Source of the DNA: Catenovulum sp052056295
GTDB lineage: Bacteria; Pseudomonadota; Gammaproteobacteria; Enterobacterales; Alteromonadaceae
Direction: 5' to 3'
Length of the DNA stretch: 64,000 bases
Assembly: GCF_052056295.1 (NCBI RefSeq)
Contig: NZ_CP182494.1
Span: 124,001-188,000, forward strand
Under the pieces are notes generated by a model that saw nothing but the letters and a program-made list of their open reading frames with translations, had not been told where the DNA came from and made no database searches. Below are positions 8,661-17,054 of this stretch, piece by piece. The translations under genes and the position numbers were made by a program. Position 1 is the first letter of the stretch; the number at the start of each line of letters is the position of its first letter.

Positions 8661-9911
8661 TTACAACCAATAATGACTGTGCCAGTTTTTATATTGTACT
8701 GTCACTGTGTACGACTTTTCTGCTTTTATTGGCAAATCAAGTTGCTGATTACCACGTTTGCTGTTGCCTTGTAATACTATAGTGCCGTTCGCATCTTTCA
8801 CCCAATACTGCATGTTTTGGTAAGGTGCGTAGAGCTCATAATGTTGGTGTTTTTTATATACATAACTAAAAGCTGCGGCAACATTTGTTTCATCTTGCGC
8901 TGTACCGGCGAGTTTATTGGCGGCTGTAATGAGTTTTGCCATCATTTTTGGCGATTCTTGTAAAAACAGTTTTTGGTAATAACTTTCTTGGTCTTGGGTT
9001 AGTTGACCATTGTGCTGAAAGTTATTTAAGCCAATCTCAAAACCTTTAACCAATACCCACATTGTCGCCGCATCACTTTGGTCTGGTTTGCCATAATAAA
9101 ATTTTGCGCGGTTGAAAATTTGTGCAAGCTGGCTGTTTTCGAGTGTTTCAGGCAATAAGTTTTTGATAGAGCCATTGACCAAACCACTTTGGCCAATAGA
9201 GCCTAATTCAGTTAGTTTTAGGTCGTGTCTGCTTGATGCTTGTTGATGCAAATAATGGCAAGCTTTTACATCATCAGTGCAGTTGGCAACTTTATAAGGT
9301 GCTTCAGGTGTGCCTTGGGCGATATATGACATAGTCCAATGTGAAATAATATGAATATTTTGCAAAGCGCGGTAATTTTCAGTGCTGATCAGGTGTTTTA
9401 CCAAAATGGCCGCTTCTGTCATTGGCCCCCAGTTTAAAACATACACTTTATGTGCACTGGCGTAGTCTGCCAATTTTTGGATGCTTGTTAGATGACTGAT
9501 ATTGATATATGTCTGATTTGGCTCAAATGCTATTGGTTTTCCTGTATTGGTTAAGCTCGACCAAAAAACAGGTAAGCTTGATTGGTAGTTATGTTTTCCT
9601 TTTAAGTTATTGATATCACTAGTATATGCTTTAACGAACATGTCGTTAAAAAACGGCATTGGGTTGCGTAAAGCTTTTCTGTCAGTAGAGCCGATTGAAA
9701 TACCCGCGATGTTAAATTGCTCGGCCATTAACAATAAACTCGCCATTGAAACTAAATCGTCTGGGTCGTTTTGTGGATGACCGCCAACGCGTCTGTCTGT
9801 GGGATCGGATAAATCAGTCAAAACCCAAATATTGGCTTTGTCAGCAGCTTTTGCTGTGGTTGCTATAGATACAAATACGGTGAAGATAACAAGGGCAAGT
9901 GTGTGTTTCAT
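8661..9911 (-). CDS. DUF1593-like secreted protein with nucleoside-hydrolase-like fold
   Basis: A 416-residue protein with a cleavable signal peptide (residues 1-22). The start VLTDLSDPTDRR followed by NDPDDLVSMASLL resembles the Asp-rich calcium-binding N-terminus of nucleoside hydrolases (DxDxxxDD theme), as in the DUF1593/Sde182-type family of polysaccharide degraders. Residues about 330-416 look like a small beta-sandwich tail. It sits between GH27 and the beta-helix gene on one transcript. A secreted protein of this fold is unlikely to act on nucleosides; a glycoside substrate is more plausible but untested. The ATG at 9911 has an AGGT ribosome site six bases upstream. Confidence 0.68.
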   Translation of the reverse strand: MKHTLALVIFTVFVSIATTAKAADKANIWVLTDLSDPTDRRVGGHPQNDPDDLVSMASLLLMAEQFNIAGISIGSTDRKALRNPMPFFNDMFVKAYTSDINNLKGKHNYQSSLPVFWSSLTNTGKPIAFEPNQTYINISHLTSIQKLADYASAHKVYVLNWGPMTEAAILVKHLISTENYRALQNIHIISHWTMSYIAQGTPEAPYKVANCTDDVKACHYLHQQASSRHDLKLTELGSIGQSGLVNGSIKNLLPETLENSQLAQIFNRAKFYYGKPDQSDAATMWVLVKGFEIGLNNFQHNGQLTQDQESYYQKLFLQESPKMMAKLITAANKLAGTAQDETNVAAAFSYVYKKHQHYELYAPYQNMQYWVKDANGTIVLQGNSKRGNQQLDLPIKAEKSYTVTVQYKNWHSHYWL

Positions 9912-9986
9912 GCTGATACCTAATTAACTAACAAGTTAGCCTGCGGAGTAAGTTAGCCATGCGAATACATGGCTAACTTAGCGCTG

Positions 9987-11558
9987 TTATTGGTTGTCGT
10001 GCGCTTTTTCTTCGGTTGGAATAATCCAAGCGTCTGAAGAACCGGCGACTTTGCTAAAGCGATATAAACCAGCGCCATGTGGTGGTAAGTTTTGTGCAAA
10101 TTTACCTTTGGCTGTACCTATATCTTTTTTCGCCCATAAATCACGCACTTTGTATGTGCCACGCATATCTTCCATATCAAAGTTAAAGCCAACAGATTTC
10201 ACTTCATTACCTAAATTGAACAACGCGATAAATACATCACCTGTAGCTGGGTCTTCCGCATACCAAGCGGCATAAAAGTCGTTTTCTTTTGCGCCTTTTT
10301 TCGCGGTTTCTTCGTCGTAACGAATAATTTGGCGGTTATTGGTACTGTTTTGGTTTACGTATAAAACTTCGTCGTTGGTAAAGAAGGTTTTAATCTCGTC
10401 AATTGGTGTTGTGTTCAGTTCAGCTCCTATCATTAATGGTGAGCGAGCCATGGTAAATAATGTCATCAATGTATATTTTTCATCTGTTGTGAACTTAGAC
10501 ATACGCTCTTTGCCATGTGGTCTATCGTCTAGTGATAAGCGACCAAATGGGATCATATCAGCGTCTGGCCAGGTGCCGTCGCCAATAAAAGGTGACCATT
10601 TATCTAACAATTGAAAGCTACGCTTTAGATCATCCCATCTATCCCAAAAATCAGCTGAAACACGCCACATATTTGAAGTTGCTTGTAAATGTTTAGCGTG
10701 TGCTATAGGTGCTTCACCACAAGATAAACTTAACACCATAGGGCGGCCTGAGTTGTCTATGGCTTTACGCATCATTTCAATTTCACCTGCGTAATAGCTA
10801 TGGAAAGGTGCACCACATTGACCCATCATGTCATCGGCTTTTATATAATCTACGCCCCATTCTGCGTATTGTTTGAAAATTGAATCGTAAAATTCTTGCG
10901 CACCTTCAGCGCGGTATTCAATGCCAAACATATTATTTAACCAACCTGCGTGGTCGTTATATTTTGCTATGTCGCGTGCAGTTTTGTCAGTACCCATTAC
11001 AGGTGTGTTTAAATACCAAGCATGGCGATGCATACCACGCATAATGTGAATACCAAATTTTAATCCTTTACTATGCACATAATCGGCTAGTGGTTTAAAA
11101 CCTTTGCCATTGGCGGCTGACGGGAAACGCTCAACAGCTGGTTGCAAGCGACCATATTTATCCATAGGCGCTTCTGCTGGATTTTTTAACGAACCGTCAG
11201 CATTTAATAAAACATTTGGATGACCGGGGCGGCGTCGGTAGTTTTCTTTAGTATTGTGCGCACCTGGGGCAGGGTTCCACCAAATGTAGTCGATTACTGC
11301 ATATTCCCAACCATGAGGCTGTAAATTCTCAGCCATAAAATCAACCGTTTGACGAAAATCTGCTTCGTTAATGCGGCTACCCCAAGCGTCGAAACTGTTC
11401 CAGCCCATTGGGGGCTTTTGCGCTACTTCTAATAATAAACTTTTGTTTGTTTCGCTGTTTGTGGCCGATTTATTTTGGCTGTCTGTTGAAGCACAACCAC
11501 TGGCTAACAAAGCAGTAACCACAGCTGTTGTAGCAAAAATGCTTGTAAGTTTTTGCAT
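9987..11558 (-). CDS. GH27 family glycosidase, probable alpha-galactosidase, lipoprotein
   Basis: A 523-residue glycosidase with a lipobox (LLASGC) and a (beta/alpha)8 barrel that begins at PPMGWNSFDAWG, the GH27 signature. The catalytic pair is recognisable: nucleophile D242 in YIKADDM and acid/base D303 in RVSADFWDRW. A C-terminal antiparallel beta domain ends near residue 508. The family removes terminal alpha-galactose, which fits the alternating alpha/beta galactose backbones of red-algal polymers; some relatives act on alpha-galactosyl or anhydrogalactosyl ends. It is the first gene of a four-gene minus-strand operon, 75 bp before the DUF1593-like gene. The ATG at 11558 has an AAGGG site. 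ATTGTAATACAAAT at 11581-11594 just upstream resembles the locus operator loosely. Confidence 0.88.
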   Translation of the reverse strand: MQKLTSIFATTAVVTALLASGCASTDSQNKSATNSETNKSLLLEVAQKPPMGWNSFDAWGSRINEADFRQTVDFMAENLQPHGWEYAVIDYIWWNPAPGAHNTKENYRRRPGHPNVLLNADGSLKNPAEAPMDKYGRLQPAVERFPSAANGKGFKPLADYVHSKGLKFGIHIMRGMHRHAWYLNTPVMGTDKTARDIAKYNDHAGWLNNMFGIEYRAEGAQEFYDSIFKQYAEWGVDYIKADDMMGQCGAPFHSYYAGEIEMMRKAIDNSGRPMVLSLSCGEAPIAHAKHLQATSNMWRVSADFWDRWDDLKRSFQLLDKWSPFIGDGTWPDADMIPFGRLSLDDRPHGKERMSKFTTDEKYTLMTLFTMARSPLMIGAELNTTPIDEIKTFFTNDEVLYVNQNSTNNRQIIRYDEETAKKGAKENDFYAAWYAEDPATGDVFIALFNLGNEVKSVGFNFDMEDMRGTYKVRDLWAKKDIGTAKGKFAQNLPPHGAGLYRFSKVAGSSDAWIIPTEEKAHDNQ

Positions 11559-11975
11559 GGATAAACCCTTATTAATCTTTATTGTAATACAAATTTGATG
11601 AGTGAATTGTTAATGAAATGGAAACAAAAAGGAGTGACTATCAATCTTTATTGTTTGGTAATTTGTCTTTGATCGGCCAATAAATTGAATAGATTAATAA
11701 AAACATGAACTTAAGGGTTTTAGCTAACAACAAGTTTAATACACAAGCTAAGCGTGTTTGGTACAAAATGCATACTGTGACCAGTGGTCAATATCGTAGT
11801 GAAATTCAGTTAAACTTTTATTTGCGCAAATAATCAGGCTTAGGTTGGTAGTAAATTGAAATTGTAACAAGTTAGATACAAATGGCCTTGTTCTAGGGAT
11901 AGTTTACGAGTCTACAATCTCAAGCTGTATGTCAGAATAAGTGCTCAATAATTAAAAAACCGAGAAAATTTGTAT
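11559..11975. other. divergent promoter region between GH27 operon and sulfatase
   Basis: These 417 bp carry no credible gene. They hold ATTGTAATACAAAT (11581-11594), a loose relative of the ATTGT/ACAAT operator, and a perfect inverted repeat TGACCA-G-TGGTCA at 11778-11790 that could bind a dimeric regulator. The sequence is AT-rich, as expected for two divergent promoters. Confidence 0.4.
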
Positions 11976-13448
11976 ATGTTTAGCCAAATACTGAGACTGA
12001 CTTCTCCACTATTATTTTCGCTGCTAGTGACTAGTTGTAGCACGACAGATATGACTGTTGAGGCCAGTAAACATAGCGTCAGTCCTATCCAACAAAAGCC
12101 CAATATTATTGTGGTGTTTACCGACGACCAAGGTTATGCCGATTTGTCTAGTTATGGCTCAGAGACAATTCATACACCAAATTTGGACAAGTTTGCTCAA
12201 TCAGGAGTGCGTTTAACTGATTTTTATGTGGCATCTTCGGTTTGTAGTGCATCACGTGCGGCGTTATTAACTGGCAAGCTGCCTAAAAATAATGGTGTTA
12301 CTGGCGTATATTTTCCCGATTCTACCGGTATGAAACCTGAACAAGTTACTTTGGCCGAAATGCTCAAACCAGCTGGTTATCGAACGGCGGCTATAGGTAA
12401 ATGGCATTTAGGTGATTTAAAAAACACCCTACCAACAGCCCAAGGTTTTGATTATTACTATGGCGTCCCGTATAGCAATGATATGTATATTGGCCATAAA
12501 CAAGAGTTTGCTGCACAGGTACAATTTAACGATGGCTACGATTTAACCAAAGCTAAAGCTGACCAACAAATTGTTAAACAAGCGGGCAATAAAAGGCAGA
12601 TTATTAAAAATAAAGGGATTAAAGAATTAGTGCCTTTATTCGAAGGCGATAAAATTATTGAATACCCAGCCGAGCAAAGTTCACTAACCAAGCGATATTT
12701 TGACAAAACAATAGAGTTTATTGATAGCGCCAAGCAGCCGTTTTTTGTTTATTTAACCCCAGCCATGCCGCATGTACCTTTATTTGCCAGTAAAGAATTT
12801 AACGGTAAAAGCAAAGGTGGTTTATATGGGGATACAGTTGAAGAAATTGATTATTATTTTGGCAAATTAATTAACCACCTAAAAACGACCAACCAATTAG
12901 CCAATACCCTAATTGTATTTAGCTCAGACAACGGCCCTTGGTTGGGATACGGTGCACATGCTGGGTCGGCCAAGCCTTTTAGCCATGGCAAATTCACTAA
13001 TTACGAAGGTGGGGTACGTGTGCCTGGCATTATTAGTTTACCTAGCCAGATTAAAGCAAATCAGGTTAGTGATTATGTCAGTTCAACAATTGATATAGTG
13101 CCAACGGTTTTACAATTAGCTGGTATTGAGCAATCACAATTTGAGTTAGATGGGACAAGTTTGTTACCTGTGTTTAGCTTGGATAACAATCCTAGCGCGC
13201 TAGTTGCAGACCCCGCGGTATTTTTCAGCTACAAAAATGAAATAGCAGGCGTGCGTTATAAAAATTGGAAATATATTCGTAAAGGCATGAACAATCTTGG
13301 TCGGTCTGGTCGGGTGGCTGACAATAGCCAAGATTTGTTGTTTGATTTAACTCAAGACCCAGCAGAACAACACAATATCGCCGAGCAATTCCCACAAGTT
13401 GTGAAAAAACTCGCAGAGCTTATCCATGCCAAACAAACTCAAATTTAA
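11976..13448 (+). CDS. S1-family sulfatase, lipoprotein
   Basis: A 490-residue type I sulfatase, predicted to hydrolyse sulfate esters of a galactan in the periplasm or at the cell surface. The formylglycine motif CSASR is at C90 (C-x-A-x-R), so it needs a maturase (FGE or anSME), which is not in the window. Metal ligands are visible in VVFTDDQGYADLS and FSSDNGPW, and GKWHLG is the usual active-site helix. The lipobox is LVTSC. The ATG at 11976 is preferred over a TTG two codons earlier. It is transcribed away from the GH27 operon. Which sulfate it removes (for example C6 of L-galactose or C4 of galactose) cannot be told from sequence alone. Confidence 0.92.
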   Translation: MFSQILRLTSPLLFSLLVTSCSTTDMTVEASKHSVSPIQQKPNIIVVFTDDQGYADLSSYGSETIHTPNLDKFAQSGVRLTDFYVASSVCSASRAALLTGKLPKNNGVTGVYFPDSTGMKPEQVTLAEMLKPAGYRTAAIGKWHLGDLKNTLPTAQGFDYYYGVPYSNDMYIGHKQEFAAQVQFNDGYDLTKAKADQQIVKQAGNKRQIIKNKGIKELVPLFEGDKIIEYPAEQSSLTKRYFDKTIEFIDSAKQPFFVYLTPAMPHVPLFASKEFNGKSKGGLYGDTVEEIDYYFGKLINHLKTTNQLANTLIVFSSDNGPWLGYGAHAGSAKPFSHGKFTNYEGGVRVPGIISLPSQIKANQVSDYVSSTIDIVPTVLQLAGIEQSQFELDGTSLLPVFSLDNNPSALVADPAVFFSYKNEIAGVRYKNWKYIRKGMNNLGRSGRVADNSQDLLFDLTQDPAEQHNIAEQFPQVVKKLAELIHAKQTQI

Positions 13449-13518
13449 AACGTTTAAGGTAAACTTATAAGCAAACATGAGCTATTATTGAGGCATCACT
13501 AAGCCTGTAGCCAATGGA

Positions 13519-15564
13519 GTGTATGCCTTGAGCTTTTTGCGAACTTTTCACAATATAGTGACTGATCAAACACTTAAATTTGAAGACAAAGTACAATCCT
13601 TATTAACTTTTGGCTTGAAGGTGTTTGAACTTGATATTGCTATTATCAGTAAAATTCAACAACAGAATTACAGTGTAAAATATGTTGCTTGTTTGAATAA
13701 TGAATTAGCTGCCGGTGCTGATTTTCCATTAGGCAATACATATTGTGTGCATACACTTAAGGCGGATAAAGCCTTATCTTTTCACCATGCGGGTAACAGT
13801 GAAATTGCCACGCACCCTTGTTATCAAGGTTTTCAATTAGAGTCTTATATTGGTGCGCCGATAAAAGTAGATGGCCAAATTTTTGGTACAGTAAATTTTT
13901 CAGCGGCAAAAATTTCTCAACCTTTTACCCAACAACATATAGATTATATTGAGTTATTTGCGCAGTGGCTGGGGGCTGAGTTTGCGCGCAGACAATCTAC
14001 TTATCAGCTTGAACAAAATAATCAAACTTTAACTAAATTAGAGCAGGCCGCGCATATTGGTACTTGGCAGCTCGACTTTACCAATAACCAGCTTGAATGG
14101 AGCGCTCAAACCAAAATAATCCAGGAAGTAGAGCCTGATTATCAGCCCCAATTAGACAGCGCCTTGGCGTTTTATACAGAAGGCAGCAGCCGAGATACCA
14201 TTCAGCAAGCGGTTGAAAAAGCCATGAGTACCGGCGAAGACTGGGATTTAGAGTTAGAAATAACCACGGCAAAAAATAAGCATATTTGGATTGCAACCCA
14301 AGGCTCAGCCGAGTTTGAAAATGGAAACTGCGTTAGATTATTCGGCACTATTCAGGATATTACTGATGCGGTTGAGCTGAAAAATATGTTAGCACAACAA
14401 AAAGAAGCAGCCGAATTGATGCTGAGTGAGCGGAGCAAGTTGTTTGCAAAAATCAGCCATGAGTTGAGAAATCCACTTAATGGTATAGTTGGTATGTTAA
14501 ACGCAGCTATGACAGAACAAGAGCCACAAGCATTAAAACAGCAATTAACCATTGCGCTGCGTAGCTCAGATATTTTGCTGTCGATAATCAACGAAGTTTT
14601 AGACTATTCAAAAATCAGCCATGGTGAACTAAAACTTGAACCAAGCCATTTTATTTTAAAAGATGTATTTAACGATTTAACCAATCTATTTACTTCAGTA
14701 TGTGCAAATAAATCCATTCAATTAAACAGCAATTTAAACATAGCCGAAGATAGCGCCGTTTATTTTGATTCAACACGTTTGAGCCAAATCGTATCTAACT
14801 TATTAAGTAATGCGATTAAGTTTACTGAACAAGGTGCGGTTACCTTGGCGGTTAACGCTACTAAAGCACAAAATAGCAGTGAATATGTCGATTTAACAAT
14901 TGAAGTTTCTGACACTGGCATAGGCATGCAGCCAGATACGTTAAAGGCTTTATTTAAACCATTTAACCAAGGTGCGAGCAATATTACCCAAAAATATGGC
15001 GGTACAGGTTTGGGTTTATCTATTGTGAAAGAACTTGTTGAAATGATGAACGGGCAAGTGTCAGTTAGTAGTGAATATGGCCACGGCTCTAGTTTTAAGG
15101 TGGTGTTGCAGCTACCTGTTGGCAAGATACAAATTGATGCTGCTGTGACTGAATTGGAAGATGCAAATGCCGAAATGGATGTTTCTAACTTAAATGTATT
15201 GGTAGTCGATGACAACGAAATAAACCGCATTGTTATGACCTCATGTTTAAGCCAATTCAACATTGATGCTGATATTGCGATTGATGGTCAAGATGCAGTC
15301 GAAAAATGTCGGATTGAAAATTATGATCTGATATTTATGGACTGCATGATGCCAATTATGGATGGCTGGCAAGCCACCCAAGTTTTACGCAGCGAAAAAT
15401 TGGTTGCGGACGCCACAGTAATTGCAGCCTTAACCGCCAACACATCGGAAGCCGACCAACTAAAATGCGAACAAGCGGGTATGAACTTGTTTATCACTAA
15501 ACCAGTGCAAAATGCGGCAATAAAAAATGCACTAGCAAATGCGATTAAGGCCAACACAGCTTAG
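13519..15564 (+). CDS. hybrid sensor histidine kinase (GAF-PAS-HisKA-HATPase-REC)
   Basis: A 681-residue cytosolic hybrid kinase with no membrane segment. Order: GAF about residues 15-160, PAS about 170-290, HisKA with phospho-acceptor H314 in ISHELRNPLN, HATPase with the N box NAIKFTE and the G boxes DTGIGM and GGTGLGLS, then a receiver with phospho-acceptor D608 in FMDCMMPIMDG and the late TKP motif. No separate response regulator lies nearby, so the output partner is unknown. The start is uncertain: GTG at 13519 gives this length, but a TTG at 13528 sits at ideal distance from GGAG (13516-13519). It follows the sulfatase by 70 bp and may sense a soluble signal, possibly redox or a sugar metabolite. 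Confidence 0.9.
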   Translation: MYALSFLRTFHNIVTDQTLKFEDKVQSLLTFGLKVFELDIAIISKIQQQNYSVKYVACLNNELAAGADFPLGNTYCVHTLKADKALSFHHAGNSEIATHPCYQGFQLESYIGAPIKVDGQIFGTVNFSAAKISQPFTQQHIDYIELFAQWLGAEFARRQSTYQLEQNNQTLTKLEQAAHIGTWQLDFTNNQLEWSAQTKIIQEVEPDYQPQLDSALAFYTEGSSRDTIQQAVEKAMSTGEDWDLELEITTAKNKHIWIATQGSAEFENGNCVRLFGTIQDITDAVELKNMLAQQKEAAELMLSERSKLFAKISHELRNPLNGIVGMLNAAMTEQEPQALKQQLTIALRSSDILLSIINEVLDYSKISHGELKLEPSHFILKDVFNDLTNLFTSVCANKSIQLNSNLNIAEDSAVYFDSTRLSQIVSNLLSNAIKFTEQGAVTLAVNATKAQNSSEYVDLTIEVSDTGIGMQPDTLKALFKPFNQGASNITQKYGGTGLGLSIVKELVEMMNGQVSVSSEYGHGSSFKVVLQLPVGKIQIDAAVTELEDANAEMDVSNLNVLVVDDNEINRIVMTSCLSQFNIDADIAIDGQDAVEKCRIENYDLIFMDCMMPIMDGWQATQVLRSEKLVADATVIAALTANTSEADQLKCEQAGMNLFITKPVQNAAIKNALANAIKANTA

Positions 15565-15607
15565 GCTAGTTAACCTGAGCTAATACTTGTTGCTTGATTT
15601 ACGACTA

Positions 15608-15841
15608 TTACTTGCTGTGAAGGCCTGCATGTGGGTGTGCACCAAAAGTCGGTTGTGTCATTCTATAATGATCAACCATTACAAGCGGATCCATCTGACC
15701 AGCAAAGTCTTTATCTTTAAAACTAACTGCGTTAAAACCGCTACCAATACTAAGTGTTTTGCCTGACGTTGCCGCCGAAATACGCGGTAATTGGGTTAAC
15801 TCTGTTAAAGCTTGTCCTAAATTTTGTGTTGCTGCATTCAT
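15608..15841 (-). pseudogene. truncated pirin-family gene, N-terminal fragment
   Basis: A 77-residue ORF with the start of a pirin-like bicupin: GFNAVSFKDKDF, then DPLVMVDHYRMTQPTFGAHPHAGLHS. In complete pirins the HPHAG segment carries the first metal-binding histidines and about 200 further residues follow. Here the frame stops just after that point, and I find no continuation in the other frames of the next 45 bp before the kinase gene. The fragment lacks most metal ligands and should be inactive. It stands back to back with a LysR gene, a common arrangement for pirin genes, so the pair looks like a decayed regulator-target module. Confidence 0.7.
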
Positions 15842-15982
15842 TGTTTGCTGTCCTATTTCTATTTCGCGTTACCAGTAGTGTTATAGTAACAATAGAACGA
15901 TAATCACTTGTAGATACAAAAAGTGAAACTTTTGTTCTATATTTGGAACGATAAACTGGTTTTAAATAGGGTTAGTCACAAT

Positions 15983-16900
15983 ATGATTGATTTGAATGAC
16001 TATTATTATTTTGTTCACGTAGTTGAGAAGCAGGGCTTTTCTCCAGCGGCTAATGCGTTAAATATGCCTAAATCAAGATTGAGTCGGCATGTGTCTAAAC
16101 TTGAAGAACGGCTTGATACCAAGTTGATACAGCGAACCTCGCGTCAGTTTCATGTGACTGAATCTGGGCAAATTTTCTACCAGCACGCGCGTGCATTAAT
16201 AGATGAAATGGAGGCTGCCGAAGCTGCAATACAAAGTAGAAAGACCTCACTAAGTGGACAAGTAACTGTTAGTTGCTCTGTTGGTGTTGCGCAGTTTGCA
16301 ATTAAAGATCTTGTTAGCCAGTTTCTAGTAGCCCACCCTAAAGTTGAGCTTATTCAACAAGTGACTAATCAGAATGTGGACTTAGTTGCTTCAGGTATGG
16401 ATATGGCAATTCGTGGACATCTTGACGCACTGCCTGATTCAAGCGTTATTCAAAGAAGTCTAGCTAAGGTTTCTTGGCATTTGTTTGCAAGCCCCGAGTA
16501 TCTTGATAAAACAGGCACACCCAAATCACCATACGATTTGTTTAAACGACAGAGTTTAAAAGTGGGCTGGCAACCCGCTGTTGGGCATTGGACATTACAA
16601 AATCAACAAGGTCTAAAAACCACAGTACCTTTTAGCCCACAACTATGCAGTGATGATATGAGTACGCTAAAAGCAGCCGCTATTGCGGGTTTGGGTATTG
16701 TAAGCCTGCCAGCTTACACCTGCCGCGAGGAAATCAGCCATGGTTCCTTGCTTAGGGTTTTACCTGATTGGATTTCTGGTAAAGCACAACTCAGCCTACT
16801 GATGCCGTCGAGAAAGGGTCAGTCGCCGTCTGCTAAGGCATTTGGTGAGTTTTTAATTAACAATCTCAATCAGCTAATTGGCGAACCTGACCATTTGTAG
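15983..16900 (+). CDS. LysR-family transcriptional regulator
   Basis: A 305-residue regulator with an N-terminal winged helix-turn-helix (DLNDYYYFVHVVEKQGFSPAANALNMPKS split over residues 3-31, then SRHVSKLEERL) and a LysR substrate-binding domain from about residue 88. I place the start at the ATG at 15983: the frame is open 20 codons further upstream, but LysR proteins begin a few residues before this helix and the extra stretch looks non-coding. It diverges from the truncated pirin gene, with about 140 bp between. LysR proteins beside pirin often respond to quinones or phenolics. Whether it now controls other genes of the locus is unknown. Confidence 0.88.
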   Translation: MIDLNDYYYFVHVVEKQGFSPAANALNMPKSRLSRHVSKLEERLDTKLIQRTSRQFHVTESGQIFYQHARALIDEMEAAEAAIQSRKTSLSGQVTVSCSVGVAQFAIKDLVSQFLVAHPKVELIQQVTNQNVDLVASGMDMAIRGHLDALPDSSVIQRSLAKVSWHLFASPEYLDKTGTPKSPYDLFKRQSLKVGWQPAVGHWTLQNQQGLKTTVPFSPQLCSDDMSTLKAAAIAGLGIVSLPAYTCREEISHGSLLRVLPDWISGKAQLSLLMPSRKGQSPSAKAFGEFLINNLNQLIGEPDHL

Positions 16901-17054
16901 CCAATCAGTGACGCTGTGTCTCTTTTTATGTAATACATTTAATTAACAGATGATTAACTTTTAAACTTGTGGAATGCTTGCCGCCAGTCACAGATAGCCA
17001 GTTTAAAAATGGCTAGTCGCTTTTGTTTAAAGAATTGATTGGAACTAGATTGAA

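Noticed and set aside
4332..11850. Shared GTTGGTAGT strings near 4333 and 11845
   Set aside because: Too short and not placed alike relative to genes; probably chance.
15321..15557. Antisense ORF opposite the receiver domain of the hybrid kinase
   Set aside because: It overlaps a clear receiver domain and has no recognisable motif.
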